Assembly (NCBI GenBank): GCA_023230455.1 | Contig: JALNXH010000005.1 | Location: forward strand, 100,753 to 164,752 | Length of the DNA: 64,000 nt | Reading direction: 5' to 3' | Source of the DNA: Rhodocyclaceae bacterium | Lineage (GTDB): Bacteria; Pseudomonadota; Gammaproteobacteria; Burkholderiales; Rhodocyclaceae | Shown here: positions 27,693 through 36,228 of the stretch, piece by piece | Numbering within the stretch: the first letter of the stretch is position 1 | Layout: each line of letters opens with the position of its first letter | Made by a program: the position numbers and the translations under genes | The notes under the pieces: generated by a model | What the model was told of the DNA's origin: nothing | The model's database searches: none | The model's input: only the letters and a program-made list of their open reading frames with translations

Positions 27693-27717
27693 GGCCGGCG
27701 GACCGCCTCTTTCTGCG

Positions 27718-28464
27718 ATGACTCCTCAATCCTCCCTGCAACGCATTCGTGTCGTGCTTTCCCACCCCAGCCATCCGGGCAATATCGGTGCGGCGGCACG
27801 GGCCATGAAGACCATGGGCCTCGACCGGCTGGTGCTGGTCAACCCGCGCACCTTCCCCGATCCGGTGGCTTTTGCGATGTCCTCGGGCGCGGCCGATGTG
27901 CTCGATCGGGCGCAGGTTTGTGCCACGCTGGCAGAGGCCTTGGCGGGGACCGTATTCGCCACTGCGGTGACCGCGCGCCGCCGCGAACTGGCGACGGAAC
28001 CTCTGTGGGCGGTCGATGCGGCCGCCGAACTGGTCGTTCATGCGACGCAAGGCGAGGAGGTGGCTCTGGTGTTCGGCAACGAAACCTATGGGCTCTCCAA
28101 CGAGGAGGTCGCGCTCTGCCGGCGCTGGACGACGATTCCGGCCAACCCGGACTATTCGTCGCTGAATCTGGCCCAGGCGGTACAGATTCTTTGCTACGAG
28201 CTGCGTCGCCACGTGTTCGATGCCGGCGCTCCGCCGCCGGTCGCCGATGCCGGCCAGCCGGCCAGCCACGAGGAAGTCGAGCGACTGCTGGCGAGCGTGG
28301 AGGCGGCCGCGGTGTCCTGCGGTTTTCTCGATCCGGCCCAGCCCAAGCGTCTGATGCTGCGTTTGCGCAGGCTGTTTTCCCGTGCTGGGTTGGAACACGA
28401 GGAGATCAATATCCTGCGCGGGCTGCTGGCGTCGCTGCTGAAACCCAGAGCAAAGTCCGACTAA
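27718..28464 (+). CDS. trmJ: tRNA (cytidine/uridine-32-2'-O)-methyltransferase TrmJ
   Basis: TrmJ is a SPOUT-class methyltransferase that 2'-O-methylates residue 32 of tRNAs. The 248-aa product shows the trefoil-knot motifs HPGNIGAAARAMKTMG, VFGNETYGLSNEE and SSLNLAQAVQI. ATG 27718 (MTPQSSLQRIRVVLSHP) is preferred; the frame is open further upstream but without family similarity. It ends directly before the start region of cysE. Confidence 0.93.
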   Translation: MTPQSSLQRIRVVLSHPSHPGNIGAAARAMKTMGLDRLVLVNPRTFPDPVAFAMSSGAADVLDRAQVCATLAEALAGTVFATAVTARRRELATEPLWAVDAAAELVVHATQGEEVALVFGNETYGLSNEEVALCRRWTTIPANPDYSSLNLAQAVQILCYELRRHVFDAGAPPPVADAGQPASHEEVERLLASVEAAAVSCGFLDPAQPKRLMLRLRRLFSRAGLEHEEINILRGLLASLLKPRAKSD

Positions 28465-28487
28465 ATGAGTAGGGTAATTGATATAAT
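28453..28487 (+). promoter_or_regulatory. Possible IscR-type site and -10 box of cysE
   Basis: Positions 28453-28477 match 19 of 25 positions of the IscR type-1 consensus, including GACT, AGT and the GGGTA half. A perfect TATAAT lies at 28482-28487, so the site would cover the -35 region. The start of transcription would fall near 28494, just before the cysE ribosome site. The match is weaker than the two iscR sites. Confidence 0.45.
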
Positions 28488-28515
28488 AACTAGGCCGCAA
28501 ACAAGGAGAAGCGAA

Positions 28516-29271
28516 GTGGGTTGGAGCCGTTTCCGCGAAGATGTTGCCAGCGTTTTCCAGCGCGACCCTGCTGCCCGTACGGTGTGGGAGGTGATCACGT
28601 GCTACCCGGGGCTGCATGCGCTGTTTTTTCACCGTATCGCCCATCGTTTTTGGACCGTCGGCCTGCGTTGGTTCGCGCGGTGGTTGTCGCATCTTTCCCG
28701 GTTCCTTACCGGGATCGAGATTCACCCTGGGGCGACGATCGGGCGGCGTTTTTTCATCGACCATGGGATGGGCGTGGTCATTGGCGAAACGGCTGAAATT
28801 GGCGACGACGTTACGCTCTATCACGGCGTGACGCTGGGCGGAACCTCGTGGAACAAGGGCAAGCGCCACCCGACGCTGGAAAATGGTGTGGTGATTGGTG
28901 CCGGGGCCAAGGTGCTGGGGCCGATCACCGTCGGCGCCGGAGCCAAGGTGGGGTCCAATGCCGTCGTGGTGCGCGATGTACCCGCCGGCGCGACGGCAGC
29001 GGGCATTCCGGCGCGCATTTTCCAGCCGGGACGCGATTCGCAGCGCGAGGCCAAAGCGAACCAGATGGGGTTTTCCGCCTATGGCATGGCTCCCCAGGAC
29101 GACGATCCGTTGAGCAAGGCGATCCATGGACTGCTCGATCATGCGGTCGAAACCGACCGGCGGATCGAGATCCTGCTCCAGTACATGGAGCGGGCGGGCG
29201 TGTCGCTGGAGGACGATGTGGCGACTGCGGACAAGTTCGATCCGAAATATCTTTCAAAAATAGTTGACTAA
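28516..29271 (+). CDS. cysE: Serine O-acetyltransferase
   Basis: CysE acetylates L-serine, the committed step of cysteine synthesis. The 251-aa product has the left-handed beta-helix hexapeptide repeats (GVVIGAGAKVLGPITVGAGAKVG) and the active-site region FIDHGMGVVIGETAEIGDDV. I choose GTG 28516 (VGWSRFREDVASVF), preceded by AGGAG with a seven-base spacer. The in-frame ATG at 28465 would place the start upstream of the TATAAT and lacks a ribosome site. The gene directly precedes iscR, so cysteine supply is linked to Fe-S assembly. Its stop overlaps the iscR promoter region. Confidence 0.93.
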   Translation: MGWSRFREDVASVFQRDPAARTVWEVITCYPGLHALFFHRIAHRFWTVGLRWFARWLSHLSRFLTGIEIHPGATIGRRFFIDHGMGVVIGETAEIGDDVTLYHGVTLGGTSWNKGKRHPTLENGVVIGAGAKVLGPITVGAGAKVGSNAVVVRDVPAGATAAGIPARIFQPGRDSQREAKANQMGFSAYGMAPQDDDPLSKAIHGLLDHAVETDRRIEILLQYMERAGVSLEDDVATADKFDPKYLSKIVD

Positions 29272-29284
29272 ATTTGTCGGGATG
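29260..29284. promoter_or_regulatory. IscR type-1-like binding site, upstream copy
   Basis: This 25-bp site matches the IscR type-1 consensus at 21 of 25 positions (ATAGTTGACT, then AAATT, then TGTCGGGAT). It overlaps the cysE stop codon and the iscR -35 box, the expected geometry for repression by [2Fe-2S]-IscR. Confidence 0.7.
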
Positions 29285-29291
29285 AAATAAT
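29264..29291 (+). promoter_or_regulatory. Probable promoter of the isc operon
   Basis: TTGACT (29264-29269) and AATAAT (29286-29291) lie 16 bases apart. It would serve iscR and the downstream genes and overlaps both IscR-like sites. Confidence 0.55.
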
Positions 29292-29313
29292 CCCGACTGA
29301 AATTGTCAACAAA
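29289..29313. promoter_or_regulatory. IscR type-1-like binding site, downstream copy
   Basis: A second 25-bp site matches at 20 of 25 positions (AATCCCGACT, GAAAT, TGTCAAC). It lies 4 bases after the first site and covers the -10 and start region. Confidence 0.6.
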
Positions 29314-29343
29314 TAATGACTTTTCTCCCAACAGAGGTGACTT

Positions 29344-29844
29344 ATGAGACTGACAACCAAAGGACGTTTCGCAGTAACCGCCATGATCGACCTGGCACTG
29401 CGCCAGCATGAAGGGCCGGTAACGCTGGCGGGCATCAGCGAACGTCAGAAGATTTCCCTTTCCTATCTGGAGCAACTGTTCGGCAAGCTGCGCCGACAGA
29501 AGCTGGTGAGCAGCGTGCGCGGTCCCGGCGGCGGGTATTGCCTGGCGCGTCCAATGGCGACGATGTCGGTCGCCGACATCATCCGTGCCGTCGACGAAGT
29601 GCTTGACGCCACGCAGTGCGGCGGCGAAGGCAATTGTTCGGAAGACCAGACTCCGTGCATGACCCACAATCTGTGGACCACGCTCAACCGCAAGATGTAT
29701 GAGTACCTGGAGTCGGTCAGCCTTGGCGACCTGGTGAACGAACAGCACGCGGAGGCCGGCACGAAGGCGCCGGTGAGCGTGCTGCACGACGAGCGTCCGG
29801 CGCGCCGCACGGTGCGTCGCAGCGAAGGACGGGTCGCCGCCTGA
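29344..29844 (+). CDS. iscR: Fe-S cluster regulator IscR
   Basis: IscR is an Rrf2-family [2Fe-2S] regulator that represses its own operon when the cluster is present. The 166-aa protein has the winged helix MRLTTKGRFAVTAMIDLALR, recognition helix SLSYLEQLFGKLRRQKLV and wing RGPGGGYCLA. Ligands are C92, C98, C105 and H108 (CGGEGNC, PCMTHNLW); the third Cys is one position later than in E. coli. The tail after residue 130 is longer and basic. It begins the isc operon. Confidence 0.95.
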   Translation: MRLTTKGRFAVTAMIDLALRQHEGPVTLAGISERQKISLSYLEQLFGKLRRQKLVSSVRGPGGGYCLARPMATMSVADIIRAVDEVLDATQCGGEGNCSEDQTPCMTHNLWTTLNRKMYEYLESVSLGDLVNEQHAEAGTKAPVSVLHDERPARRTVRRSEGRVAA

Positions 29845-29848
29845 AGCC

Positions 29849-31018
29849 ATGTTCGCGCCCGTCTATCTCGACCACAACGCCACCACGCCGGTAGCTCCGG
29901 CCGTGGTGGAGGCCATGCTGCCGTTTTTTTCGCGGCAGTACGGCAATGCGTCGAGCCGGCATGAATACGGGCGGGCAGCGAAACGGGCACTCGATGAAGC
30001 GCGGCAGAAGGTAGCGGCGGCAGTCGGCGCCCATCCCACGGAAGTTGTGTTCACCAGCGGTGGAACCGAAGCCAACAACCTGTTCGTCAAGGGCGCGGCG
30101 CAGGCGATGAAGCCCGGATTGATCGCGCTTTCGGCGATGGAGCATTCGAGCGTGCGGATACCGGCCAAACAACTGGAGCGCAGCGGCTGGCAGCGGCATG
30201 AAATTGGCGTGGCGGTTGATGGCCGAATCTGCGGCGAACGTTATCGGGCGGCGCTGGCGGAAAAACCGACGCTGGTATCGGTGATGCTCGCCAACAACGA
30301 AACCGGGGTGATTCAGGATGTGCCGTCGCTGGCCGAGTCGGCGCGTCCGTTGCGAGCGTGGTTCCACACCGATGCGGTGCAGGCGCTGGGCAAGATGGCG
30401 CTGGATTTCCGCGCGCTGAACGCCCGCGGCGTCAATGCAATGACTCTTTCGGCGCACAAGATCCACGGCCCCAAAGGGGCCGGTGCGCTGATCGTGGACA
30501 AGCGGGTCGAGCTTTCAGCGCTGATTTCCGGCGGCGGGCAGGAGCGGAATCTGCGCGCCGGGACGGAGAATGTGGCGGCGCTGGTCGGCTTCGGCGCGGC
30601 CTGCGAACTGGCGCTACAGAACATGGCGACGCGTACGGAAAAACTTCGGCGCATGCGCGACAGGGTGGTCGAGGGCGTTTCCGGCCTGGGAGCGCGGGTA
30701 TTCGGTAGCGAGAGCGAGCGCGTGCCGAATACCGTGTATTTCGCTTTTCCGGGGATCGACGGCGAGACCCTGGTTGGCAAGCTCGATCGTGCCGGCTATG
30801 CGCTGGGAACCGGGTCAGCCTGCAGCGATGCGGCCAACGCGCCCTCCGCGACGCTGCTGGCGATGGGGTTCCCGGAGTCGCTCGCCAAGGGGGCGGTACG
30901 CTTGAGCCTGGGGGAAGAAAACGATACCGCCCAGGTGGATGGATTTCTCAACGCGCTGGCTGTACTGAGAGAGCAGTTTGCGCACGGTCTGGCGACGGTT
31001 AACACCGCCGCGGTTTGA
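29849..31018 (+). CDS. Second cysteine desulfurase (NifS/IscS-like)
   Basis: This 389-aa PLP-dependent cysteine desulfurase is distinct from the IscS that follows it. It has the cofactor lysine in SAHKIHGPKG, the EANNLFVKG region and the active-site Cys loop GSACSDAANAPS, all intact. It resembles the NifS-like desulfurases that accompany IscR in many betaproteobacteria. It starts four bases after the iscR stop, and iscS begins 17 bases after its own stop. The paralogue may supply sulfur to different acceptors than IscS (for example other Fe-S scaffolds or tRNA thiolation), but this is inference. Confidence 0.9.
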   Translation: MFAPVYLDHNATTPVAPAVVEAMLPFFSRQYGNASSRHEYGRAAKRALDEARQKVAAAVGAHPTEVVFTSGGTEANNLFVKGAAQAMKPGLIALSAMEHSSVRIPAKQLERSGWQRHEIGVAVDGRICGERYRAALAEKPTLVSVMLANNETGVIQDVPSLAESARPLRAWFHTDAVQALGKMALDFRALNARGVNAMTLSAHKIHGPKGAGALIVDKRVELSALISGGGQERNLRAGTENVAALVGFGAACELALQNMATRTEKLRRMRDRVVEGVSGLGARVFGSESERVPNTVYFAFPGIDGETLVGKLDRAGYALGTGSACSDAANAPSATLLAMGFPESLAKGAVRLSLGEENDTAQVDGFLNALAVLREQFAHGLATVNTAAV

Positions 31019-31035
31019 ACTCAATGGAGCATGCA

Positions 31036-32250
31036 ATGATCAAGTTTCCCATCTATCTCGACTATTCGGCGACGACGCCCGTGGATCCGCGCGTGGCCGA
31101 AAAGATGATTCCCTATTTGGTCGAGAAATTCGGCAATCCCGCCTCGCGCTCCCATGCCTACGGCTGGGAGGCCGAGAAGGCGGTGGAGGAGGCGCGTGCG
31201 GAAGTGGCGGCGCTGGTCAATGCCGACCCCAAGGATATCGTCTGGACCTCCGGCGCGACCGAATCGAACAACTTGGCGATCAAGGGCGCTGCACGTTTCT
31301 ACGCGGCCAGCAAAGGGAAACACATTATTACCGTCGCCACCGAGCACAAAGCCGTCCTCGATACCGTCAAGGAACTCGAACGCCAGGGCTTCGAAGCCAC
31401 TTACCTACAGCCGGGCGAGGACGGACTGATTACCGTGGAACAGTTCAAGCAGGCGTTGCGGCCGGATACGGTGGTCGCCTCGATCATGGCGGTGAACAAT
31501 GAAATCGGCGTGATCCAGCCGATCGCCGAAATCGGCGAAATCTGCCGCGAAAAGGGTGTGATCTTCCACGTCGATGCGGCCCAGGCGACCGGCAAAATGC
31601 CCCTCGACCTGGACGCGCTGAAGGTCGACCTGATGTCCTTTTCCGCGCACAAAACCTACGGCCCCAAAGGCATCGGAGCATTGTACGTACGACGCAAACC
31701 GCGGATTCGTCTCGAGGCGCAGATGCATGGCGGTGGCCACGAGCGCGGTCTGCGCTCCGGCACGCTGGCCACTCACCAGATCGTCGGTATGGGTGAAGCC
31801 TTCCGCCTGGCACGCGTGGAAATGAGCAGCGAGAACGAACGCATCCGCATGCTGCGCGACAAGTTGCTGAAAGGCCTGCTTGATATCGAGGAGGTCTATA
31901 TCAACGGCGACCTCGAACGGCGCGTACCGCATAACTTGAATGTCAGTTTCAATTTCGTCGAGGGCGAGTCGCTGATCATGGCGATAAAGGACATTGCCGT
32001 CTCGTCCGGTTCGGCCTGCACGTCCGCGTCGCTGGAGCCTTCGTATGTGCTGCGCGCGCTGGGACGCTCGGACGAACTGGCGCACAGCTCGATCCGCTTC
32101 AGCCTCGGCCGTTTCACCACGGCGGAAGAGATCGAATACACGATCGCGCATCTCCATGAGAAACTATCGAAGCTGCGCGACCTCTCACCGTTGTGGGAGA
32201 TGTACAAGGACGGCGTCGATTTGAATACGGTTCAGTGGGCGGCGCATTGA
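31036..32250 (+). CDS. iscS: Cysteine desulfurase IscS
   Basis: IscS takes sulfur from cysteine and passes it to IscU, with further partners for tRNA thiolation. This 404-aa protein equals the E. coli length. It has the PLP lysine in SAHKTYGPKG, catalytic Cys in SSGSACTSASLEPSYVLRALG, and the IscU-contacting C-terminal tail. ATG 31036 (MIKFPIYLDYSATT) has GGAG six bases upstream; a TTG at 31015 in frame is less likely. It is the main desulfurase of this operon. Confidence 0.97.
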   Translation: MIKFPIYLDYSATTPVDPRVAEKMIPYLVEKFGNPASRSHAYGWEAEKAVEEARAEVAALVNADPKDIVWTSGATESNNLAIKGAARFYAASKGKHIITVATEHKAVLDTVKELERQGFEATYLQPGEDGLITVEQFKQALRPDTVVASIMAVNNEIGVIQPIAEIGEICREKGVIFHVDAAQATGKMPLDLDALKVDLMSFSAHKTYGPKGIGALYVRRKPRIRLEAQMHGGGHERGLRSGTLATHQIVGMGEAFRLARVEMSSENERIRMLRDKLLKGLLDIEEVYINGDLERRVPHNLNVSFNFVEGESLIMAIKDIAVSSGSACTSASLEPSYVLRALGRSDELAHSSIRFSLGRFTTAEEIEYTIAHLHEKLSKLRDLSPLWEMYKDGVDLNTVQWAAH

Positions 32251-32299
32251 CGCGAGCGTCAATGGGCAACCTGCCAATCGCACAGCAAGGAGAATCAAA

Positions 32300-32683
32300 A
32301 TGGCTTACAGCGAAAAAGTTATCGATCACTATGAAAATCCGCGCAACGTCGGTTCCTTCGGCAAGGAGGAGGATGGCGTGGGGACCGGCATGGTCGGTGC
32401 CCCGGCCTGCGGCGACGTGATGAAGTTGCAGATCAAGGTCGGCAAGGACGGGGTCATAGAGGACGCTAAATTCAAGACCTACGGATGCGGTTCGGCTATC
32501 GCTTCGTCGTCGCTGGTGACGGAGTGGGTCAAGGGCAAGACCGTGGATCAGGCACTGGACATCAAGAACACCCAGATCGCCGAAGAACTGGCGTTGCCGC
32601 CGGTCAAGATTCACTGCTCGATCCTGGCCGAGGATGCGATCAAGGCGGCCGTGGCCGACTACAAGAAAAAACAGGGGGGATGA
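32300..32683 (+). CDS. iscU: Fe-S scaffold protein IscU
   Basis: IscU is the scaffold on which [2Fe-2S] clusters are built from IscS sulfur. The 127-aa protein has the ligands C37, D39, C63 and C106 (GAPACGD, TYGCGSA, KIHCSI). The HscA recognition motif LPPVK is at 99-103. The start has AAGGAG upstream. It lies 49 bases after iscS and overlaps iscA. Confidence 0.97.
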   Translation: MAYSEKVIDHYENPRNVGSFGKEEDGVGTGMVGAPACGDVMKLQIKVGKDGVIEDAKFKTYGCGSAIASSSLVTEWVKGKTVDQALDIKNTQIAEELALPPVKIHCSILAEDAIKAAVADYKKKQGG

Positions 32684-33003
32684 TGATTACGATCAGCGAA
32701 AGCGCGGCTAGGCATGTCAGCGCGTTTCTTGCCAAGCGTGGAAAAGGAATTGGCGTTCGTCTGGGGGTGAAGACGTCCGGCTGTTCAGGTATGGCGTACA
32801 AACTCGAATTCGCCGACAGTGCGGAACCCGAGGATCATGTTTTCGAGAGCCGTGGCCTGAAGGTCCTGGTCGATCCGAAGAGCCTGCCTTATCTGGACGG
32901 TACGGAGCTCGACTTCACCCGCGAAGGTTTGAACGAGGGTTTCAAGTTCAACAACCCGAACGTCAAGGATGCATGCGGCTGCGGCGAAAGCTTTAACGTC
33001 TGA
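32683..33003 (+). CDS. iscA: A-type Fe-S carrier IscA
   Basis: IscA carries iron or Fe-S clusters to apo-proteins. The 106-aa protein has the three conserved cysteines C34, C98 and C100 (TSGCSGMAY and ACGCGESF). The start is ATG 32683, whose first base is the last of the iscU stop (TGATG); ATG 32680 is an equally possible start (ATGATG). It is translated in a chain of overlapping genes with hscB, which starts at its stop. Confidence 0.95.
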   Translation: MITISESAARHVSAFLAKRGKGIGVRLGVKTSGCSGMAYKLEFADSAEPEDHVFESRGLKVLVDPKSLPYLDGTELDFTREGLNEGFKFNNPNVKDACGCGESFNV

Positions 33004-33545
33004 TGCTTGCCGGCAAGGCCGGGATGGCCGAGGATTTTTTCGCTCTGTTCGACATTCCCAGGGCGTTCGCAGTGGACACCGGCGGGCTGGAAATTCGCTA
33101 TCGTGATATTCAGTCTCGCGTCCATCCGGATAAGCACGCCCATCTGACCGAAGCCGACCGACGCGTGGCGATGCAGTGGGCGACGCTGGCCAACGAAGCC
33201 TATCAAACGTTGAAGAATCCGCTGCTGCGGGCGCGCTATCTATTGCGCCTGGTCGGACATGAAACGCAGATGGAGAACAATACGGCGATGGCGCCGGAGT
33301 TCCTCATCGAGCAGATGGAGTGGCGTGAATCGGTGATCGAATCGAGGGAAGCCGGCGACATCGCCGGGCTGGAAACATTGCAAGCGCGGCTGCGTCGGCA
33401 GACCAAGGCCCAATACGCGACGCTACAGGCGGATCTCGACGAGAAGCACGACTATGCGGCGGCTTCCGATATGGTGCGGCAGTTGATGTTTCAGGAAAAA
33501 CTACTGCACGAAATCGACGATGCCATCGAGGCTATAGAAGCTTAG
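33003..33545 (+). CDS. hscB: Fe-S co-chaperone HscB
   Basis: HscB is a J-type co-chaperone that delivers IscU to HscA. The 180-aa protein has the J-domain HPDK (residues 41-44) within YRDIQSRVHPDKHAHLT, and a C-terminal IscU-binding helical part. ATG 33003 shares its first base with the iscA stop; ATG 33024 (MAEDFFALF) is closer to the N-terminus of homologues and is the main alternative. It lies 12 bases before hscA. Confidence 0.94.
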   Translation: MLAGKAGMAEDFFALFDIPRAFAVDTGGLEIRYRDIQSRVHPDKHAHLTEADRRVAMQWATLANEAYQTLKNPLLRARYLLRLVGHETQMENNTAMAPEFLIEQMEWRESVIESREAGDIAGLETLQARLRRQTKAQYATLQADLDEKHDYAAASDMVRQLMFQEKLLHEIDDAIEAIEA

Positions 33546-33557
33546 AAATACAACAAT

Positions 33558-35426
33558 ATGGCACTGCTACAAATCGCCGAACCGGGGCAATCTACGGCGC
33601 CCCACGAACATCGTCTTGCCGTCGGCATCGACCTCGGCACCACCAATTCCCTGGTGGCTACGGTCAAAAGCGGCATGTCGGTGGTGCTCAGCGACGATCA
33701 GGGCCGCTCACTGCTGCCGTCGGTGGTCCAGTACGGACACGACGGTACGCATGAAGTCGGCTTCAACGCGCAGAGCCGGCAGGCGGAGGATCCGAAGAAC
33801 ACCATCGTCTCGGTGAAGCGCTTCATGGGGCGCAGTCTGGCCGACATCGCTCACGTCGAAACCATGCCGTACGACTTCATTGAGACCGAAGGCATGATCA
33901 AGCTGCGCACGGCGCAGGGGGTGAAGAGTCCGGTCGAAGTGTCGGCAGATATCCTCCGCGTTTTGCGTGAGCGTGCGGAAGCCGCTCTCGGCGGGACGCT
34001 GACCGGCGCGGTGGTGACCGTGCCGGCGTATTTCGACGACGCGCAGCGTCAGGCGACCAAGGATGCGGCCCGGCTGGCAGGGCTCAATGTGCTGCGCTTG
34101 CTCAACGAACCCACGGCGGCGGCCATCGCCTACGGTCTGGACAATTCGGCCGAAGGCGTCTATGCGGTCTATGACCTCGGCGGCGGCACCTTCGATATTT
34201 CGATATTGCGTCTGTCGAAGGGGATCTTCGAAGTGCTCTCGACCGGTGGCGATTCGGCGCTCGGCGGCGACGATTTCGACCAGCGGGTATTTTGCTGGAT
34301 CATCGAGCGGGCGGAACTGGCCCCGCTTTCGCCCAGCGATGCGCGGATGCTGTTGACCCGCGCCCGCGAAGCCAAGGAATACCTGACCGGCCACGGCGAA
34401 GCGCCGATCACGGCGCGGCTCGCCAGCGGCGAATATGTGGATTTGCAACTGACCACCGAAATCTTCACCGAGATTACCCGCACCCTGGTACAAAAGACGT
34501 TGGCGCCGGTGCGCAAGGCTTTGCGCGATGCGGGATTGACGGTGGACGAGATCAAGGGCGTAGTGATGGTCGGCGGCGCCACCCGCATGCCGCAAATTCA
34601 GCGCGCGGTCGGCGAGTTCTTCGGTCAACAGCCACTGAACAATCTCGATCCGGACAAGGTGGTGGCACTGGGTGCCGCTACCCAGGCCAACCTGCTGGCG
34701 GGCAATCGCGCTGCCGGTGACGACTGGCTGTTGCTCGACGTGATTCCATTGTCGCTGGGTATCGAAACCATGGGCGGCCTGGTGGAGAAGATCATCCCCC
34801 GCAATTCGACCATTCCGGTGGCGCGTGCCCAGGAGTTCACCACCTTCCGCGACGGCCAGACGGCGATGGCGGTGCATGTGGTTCAGGGGGAGCGCGAACT
34901 GGTCTCCGATTGCCGCAGCCTGGCACGTTTCGAGCTGCGTGGTATCCCGCCAATGGTGGCCGGTGCAGCGCGTATTCGCGTTACCTTCCAGGTCGATGCC
35001 GATGGCCTGCTGTCGGTCACTGCACGCGAACTGACCAGCGGGCACGAGGCGCGGGTCGAGGTGAAGCCGAGCTACGGGCTCTCCGACGACGAAATTGCCT
35101 CGATGCTCAAGGCCGGCATCAGCCATGCCTCGGACGACGCATTCCGCCGCGCTTTGCGCGAAGCGCAGGTGGAGGCGCAACGGCTGATCGAAGCGACCCG
35201 TTCGGCGCTGCGCGAGGATTCTGCGCTGCTCAACGAAAAAGAACTGGCCGACGTCGAAGCGGCGGTCGCACGGTTGCAGACCGTGGTGATCGGTGACGAC
35301 CGCGCGGCTATCGACAGCGCCATGGCGGCGCTCAACAAAGCAACGGCAGAACTTGCCGCCCGGCGCATGAACCAGAGCGTCAAGCGCGTTCTTGCGGGAA
35401 GAAAAGTGGAGGAATTGGGATCGTGA
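33558..35426 (+). CDS. hscA: Fe-S chaperone HscA
   Basis: HscA is the dedicated Hsp70 that drives cluster release from IscU. The 622-aa protein has phosphate-1 GIDLGTTNSLVA, phosphate-2 DLGGGTFDISIL, adenosine motif VMVGGATRMPQI and a substrate-binding domain. The Gly/linker region VIPLSLGIETMGG is typical. It overlaps fdx by four bases (GTGA). Confidence 0.96.
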   Translation: MALLQIAEPGQSTAPHEHRLAVGIDLGTTNSLVATVKSGMSVVLSDDQGRSLLPSVVQYGHDGTHEVGFNAQSRQAEDPKNTIVSVKRFMGRSLADIAHVETMPYDFIETEGMIKLRTAQGVKSPVEVSADILRVLRERAEAALGGTLTGAVVTVPAYFDDAQRQATKDAARLAGLNVLRLLNEPTAAAIAYGLDNSAEGVYAVYDLGGGTFDISILRLSKGIFEVLSTGGDSALGGDDFDQRVFCWIIERAELAPLSPSDARMLLTRAREAKEYLTGHGEAPITARLASGEYVDLQLTTEIFTEITRTLVQKTLAPVRKALRDAGLTVDEIKGVVMVGGATRMPQIQRAVGEFFGQQPLNNLDPDKVVALGAATQANLLAGNRAAGDDWLLLDVIPLSLGIETMGGLVEKIIPRNSTIPVARAQEFTTFRDGQTAMAVHVVQGERELVSDCRSLARFELRGIPPMVAGAARIRVTFQVDADGLLSVTARELTSGHEARVEVKPSYGLSDDEIASMLKAGISHASDDAFRRALREAQVEAQRLIEATRSALREDSALLNEKELADVEAAVARLQTVVIGDDRAAIDSAMAALNKATAELAARRMNQSVKRVLAGRKVEELGS

Positions 35427-35770
35427 CGCAGATCATCGTTTTGCCCCATGTCGAGCTGTGCCCCGATGGCATGGTGATCGAGGGGGTACCCGGTAATTCA
35501 ATCTGCGACGTGCTGCTCGAAAACGGCATCGAGATCGAACACGCCTGCGAGAAGTCCTGCGCCTGTACTACCTGTCATGTGATCGTTCGCGAAGGCTACA
35601 ATTCATTGCAGGCGGCCGAGGAGGAAGAGGACGACCTGCTCGATAAGGCATGGGGTCTTGAGCCCTGTTCGCGTCTTTCGTGTCAGGCGATCCTGGCCGA
35701 AACGCCGCTGGTCGTCGAGATTCCGAAATACACCATCAACATGGCCAAGGAAGGAGGTGGGCGCAAATGA
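35423..35770 (+). CDS. fdx: ISC-type [2Fe-2S] ferredoxin
   Basis: Fdx supplies electrons for cluster assembly on IscU. The 115-aa adrenodoxin-type ferredoxin has ligands C42, C48, C51 and C87, plus the extra C46 typical of the ISC group (ACEKSCACTTCH). Start GTG 35423 overlaps the hscA stop; the protein ends in a Lys/Gly-rich tail. It overlaps iscX by four bases. Confidence 0.96.
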   Translation: MTQIIVLPHVELCPDGMVIEGVPGNSICDVLLENGIEIEHACEKSCACTTCHVIVREGYNSLQAAEEEEDDLLDKAWGLEPCSRLSCQAILAETPLVVEIPKYTINMAKEGGGRK

Positions 35771-35961
35771 AATGGACCGAAAGTCTGGAACTTGCGATTG
35801 CCCTCGCCGATGCCCATCCCGAGGTCGATCCAACGCGGATCAATTTCGTCGATCTGATGAACTGGGTGGTGGCCCTGCCGGGATTTGACGACGACGTCAG
35901 GCATTGCGGCGAAAAAATCCTCGAAGCGATTCAGCAGGCGTGGATCGACGAGGTTCAGTAG
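35767..35961 (+). CDS. iscX: IscX, Fe-S assembly accessory protein
   Basis: IscX is a small acidic protein that binds IscS and modulates desulfurase activity, with a possible iron-donor role. The 64-aa product (MKWTESLELAIALADAHPEVDPTRINFVDL, ending AWIDEVQ) has the family's N-terminal W and DP-x-R-I pattern. Its start overlaps the fdx stop (ATGA). It is the last gene of the isc operon; a 267-bp spacer with no confident gene follows. Confidence 0.95.
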   Translation: MKWTESLELAIALADAHPEVDPTRINFVDLMNWVVALPGFDDDVRHCGEKILEAIQQAWIDEVQ

Positions 35962-36228
35962 AGCCAGGCATTTAGCCGGTCAGGCGCACTACCGCACTAT
36001 TGGGGGGTCTTCGCACCCCGAACCGGCACGCTTCGCCTGCGTTCGATCCAGTCGCCAATCGCTGCCGCGACAGACATACGGAAACACTGCCGCCAGCGCG
36101 CAGAGTCCCACCGTTTCATTCCATTTCGGACACAGGATCGTTTCCCGCAAGCGTTGTCACAGCGGGATGTCGAGCAGCATCCGTGCCACGGCTGCCGGCA
36201 CCGGAAGCGGGGGATGCCTGGATGGAGC

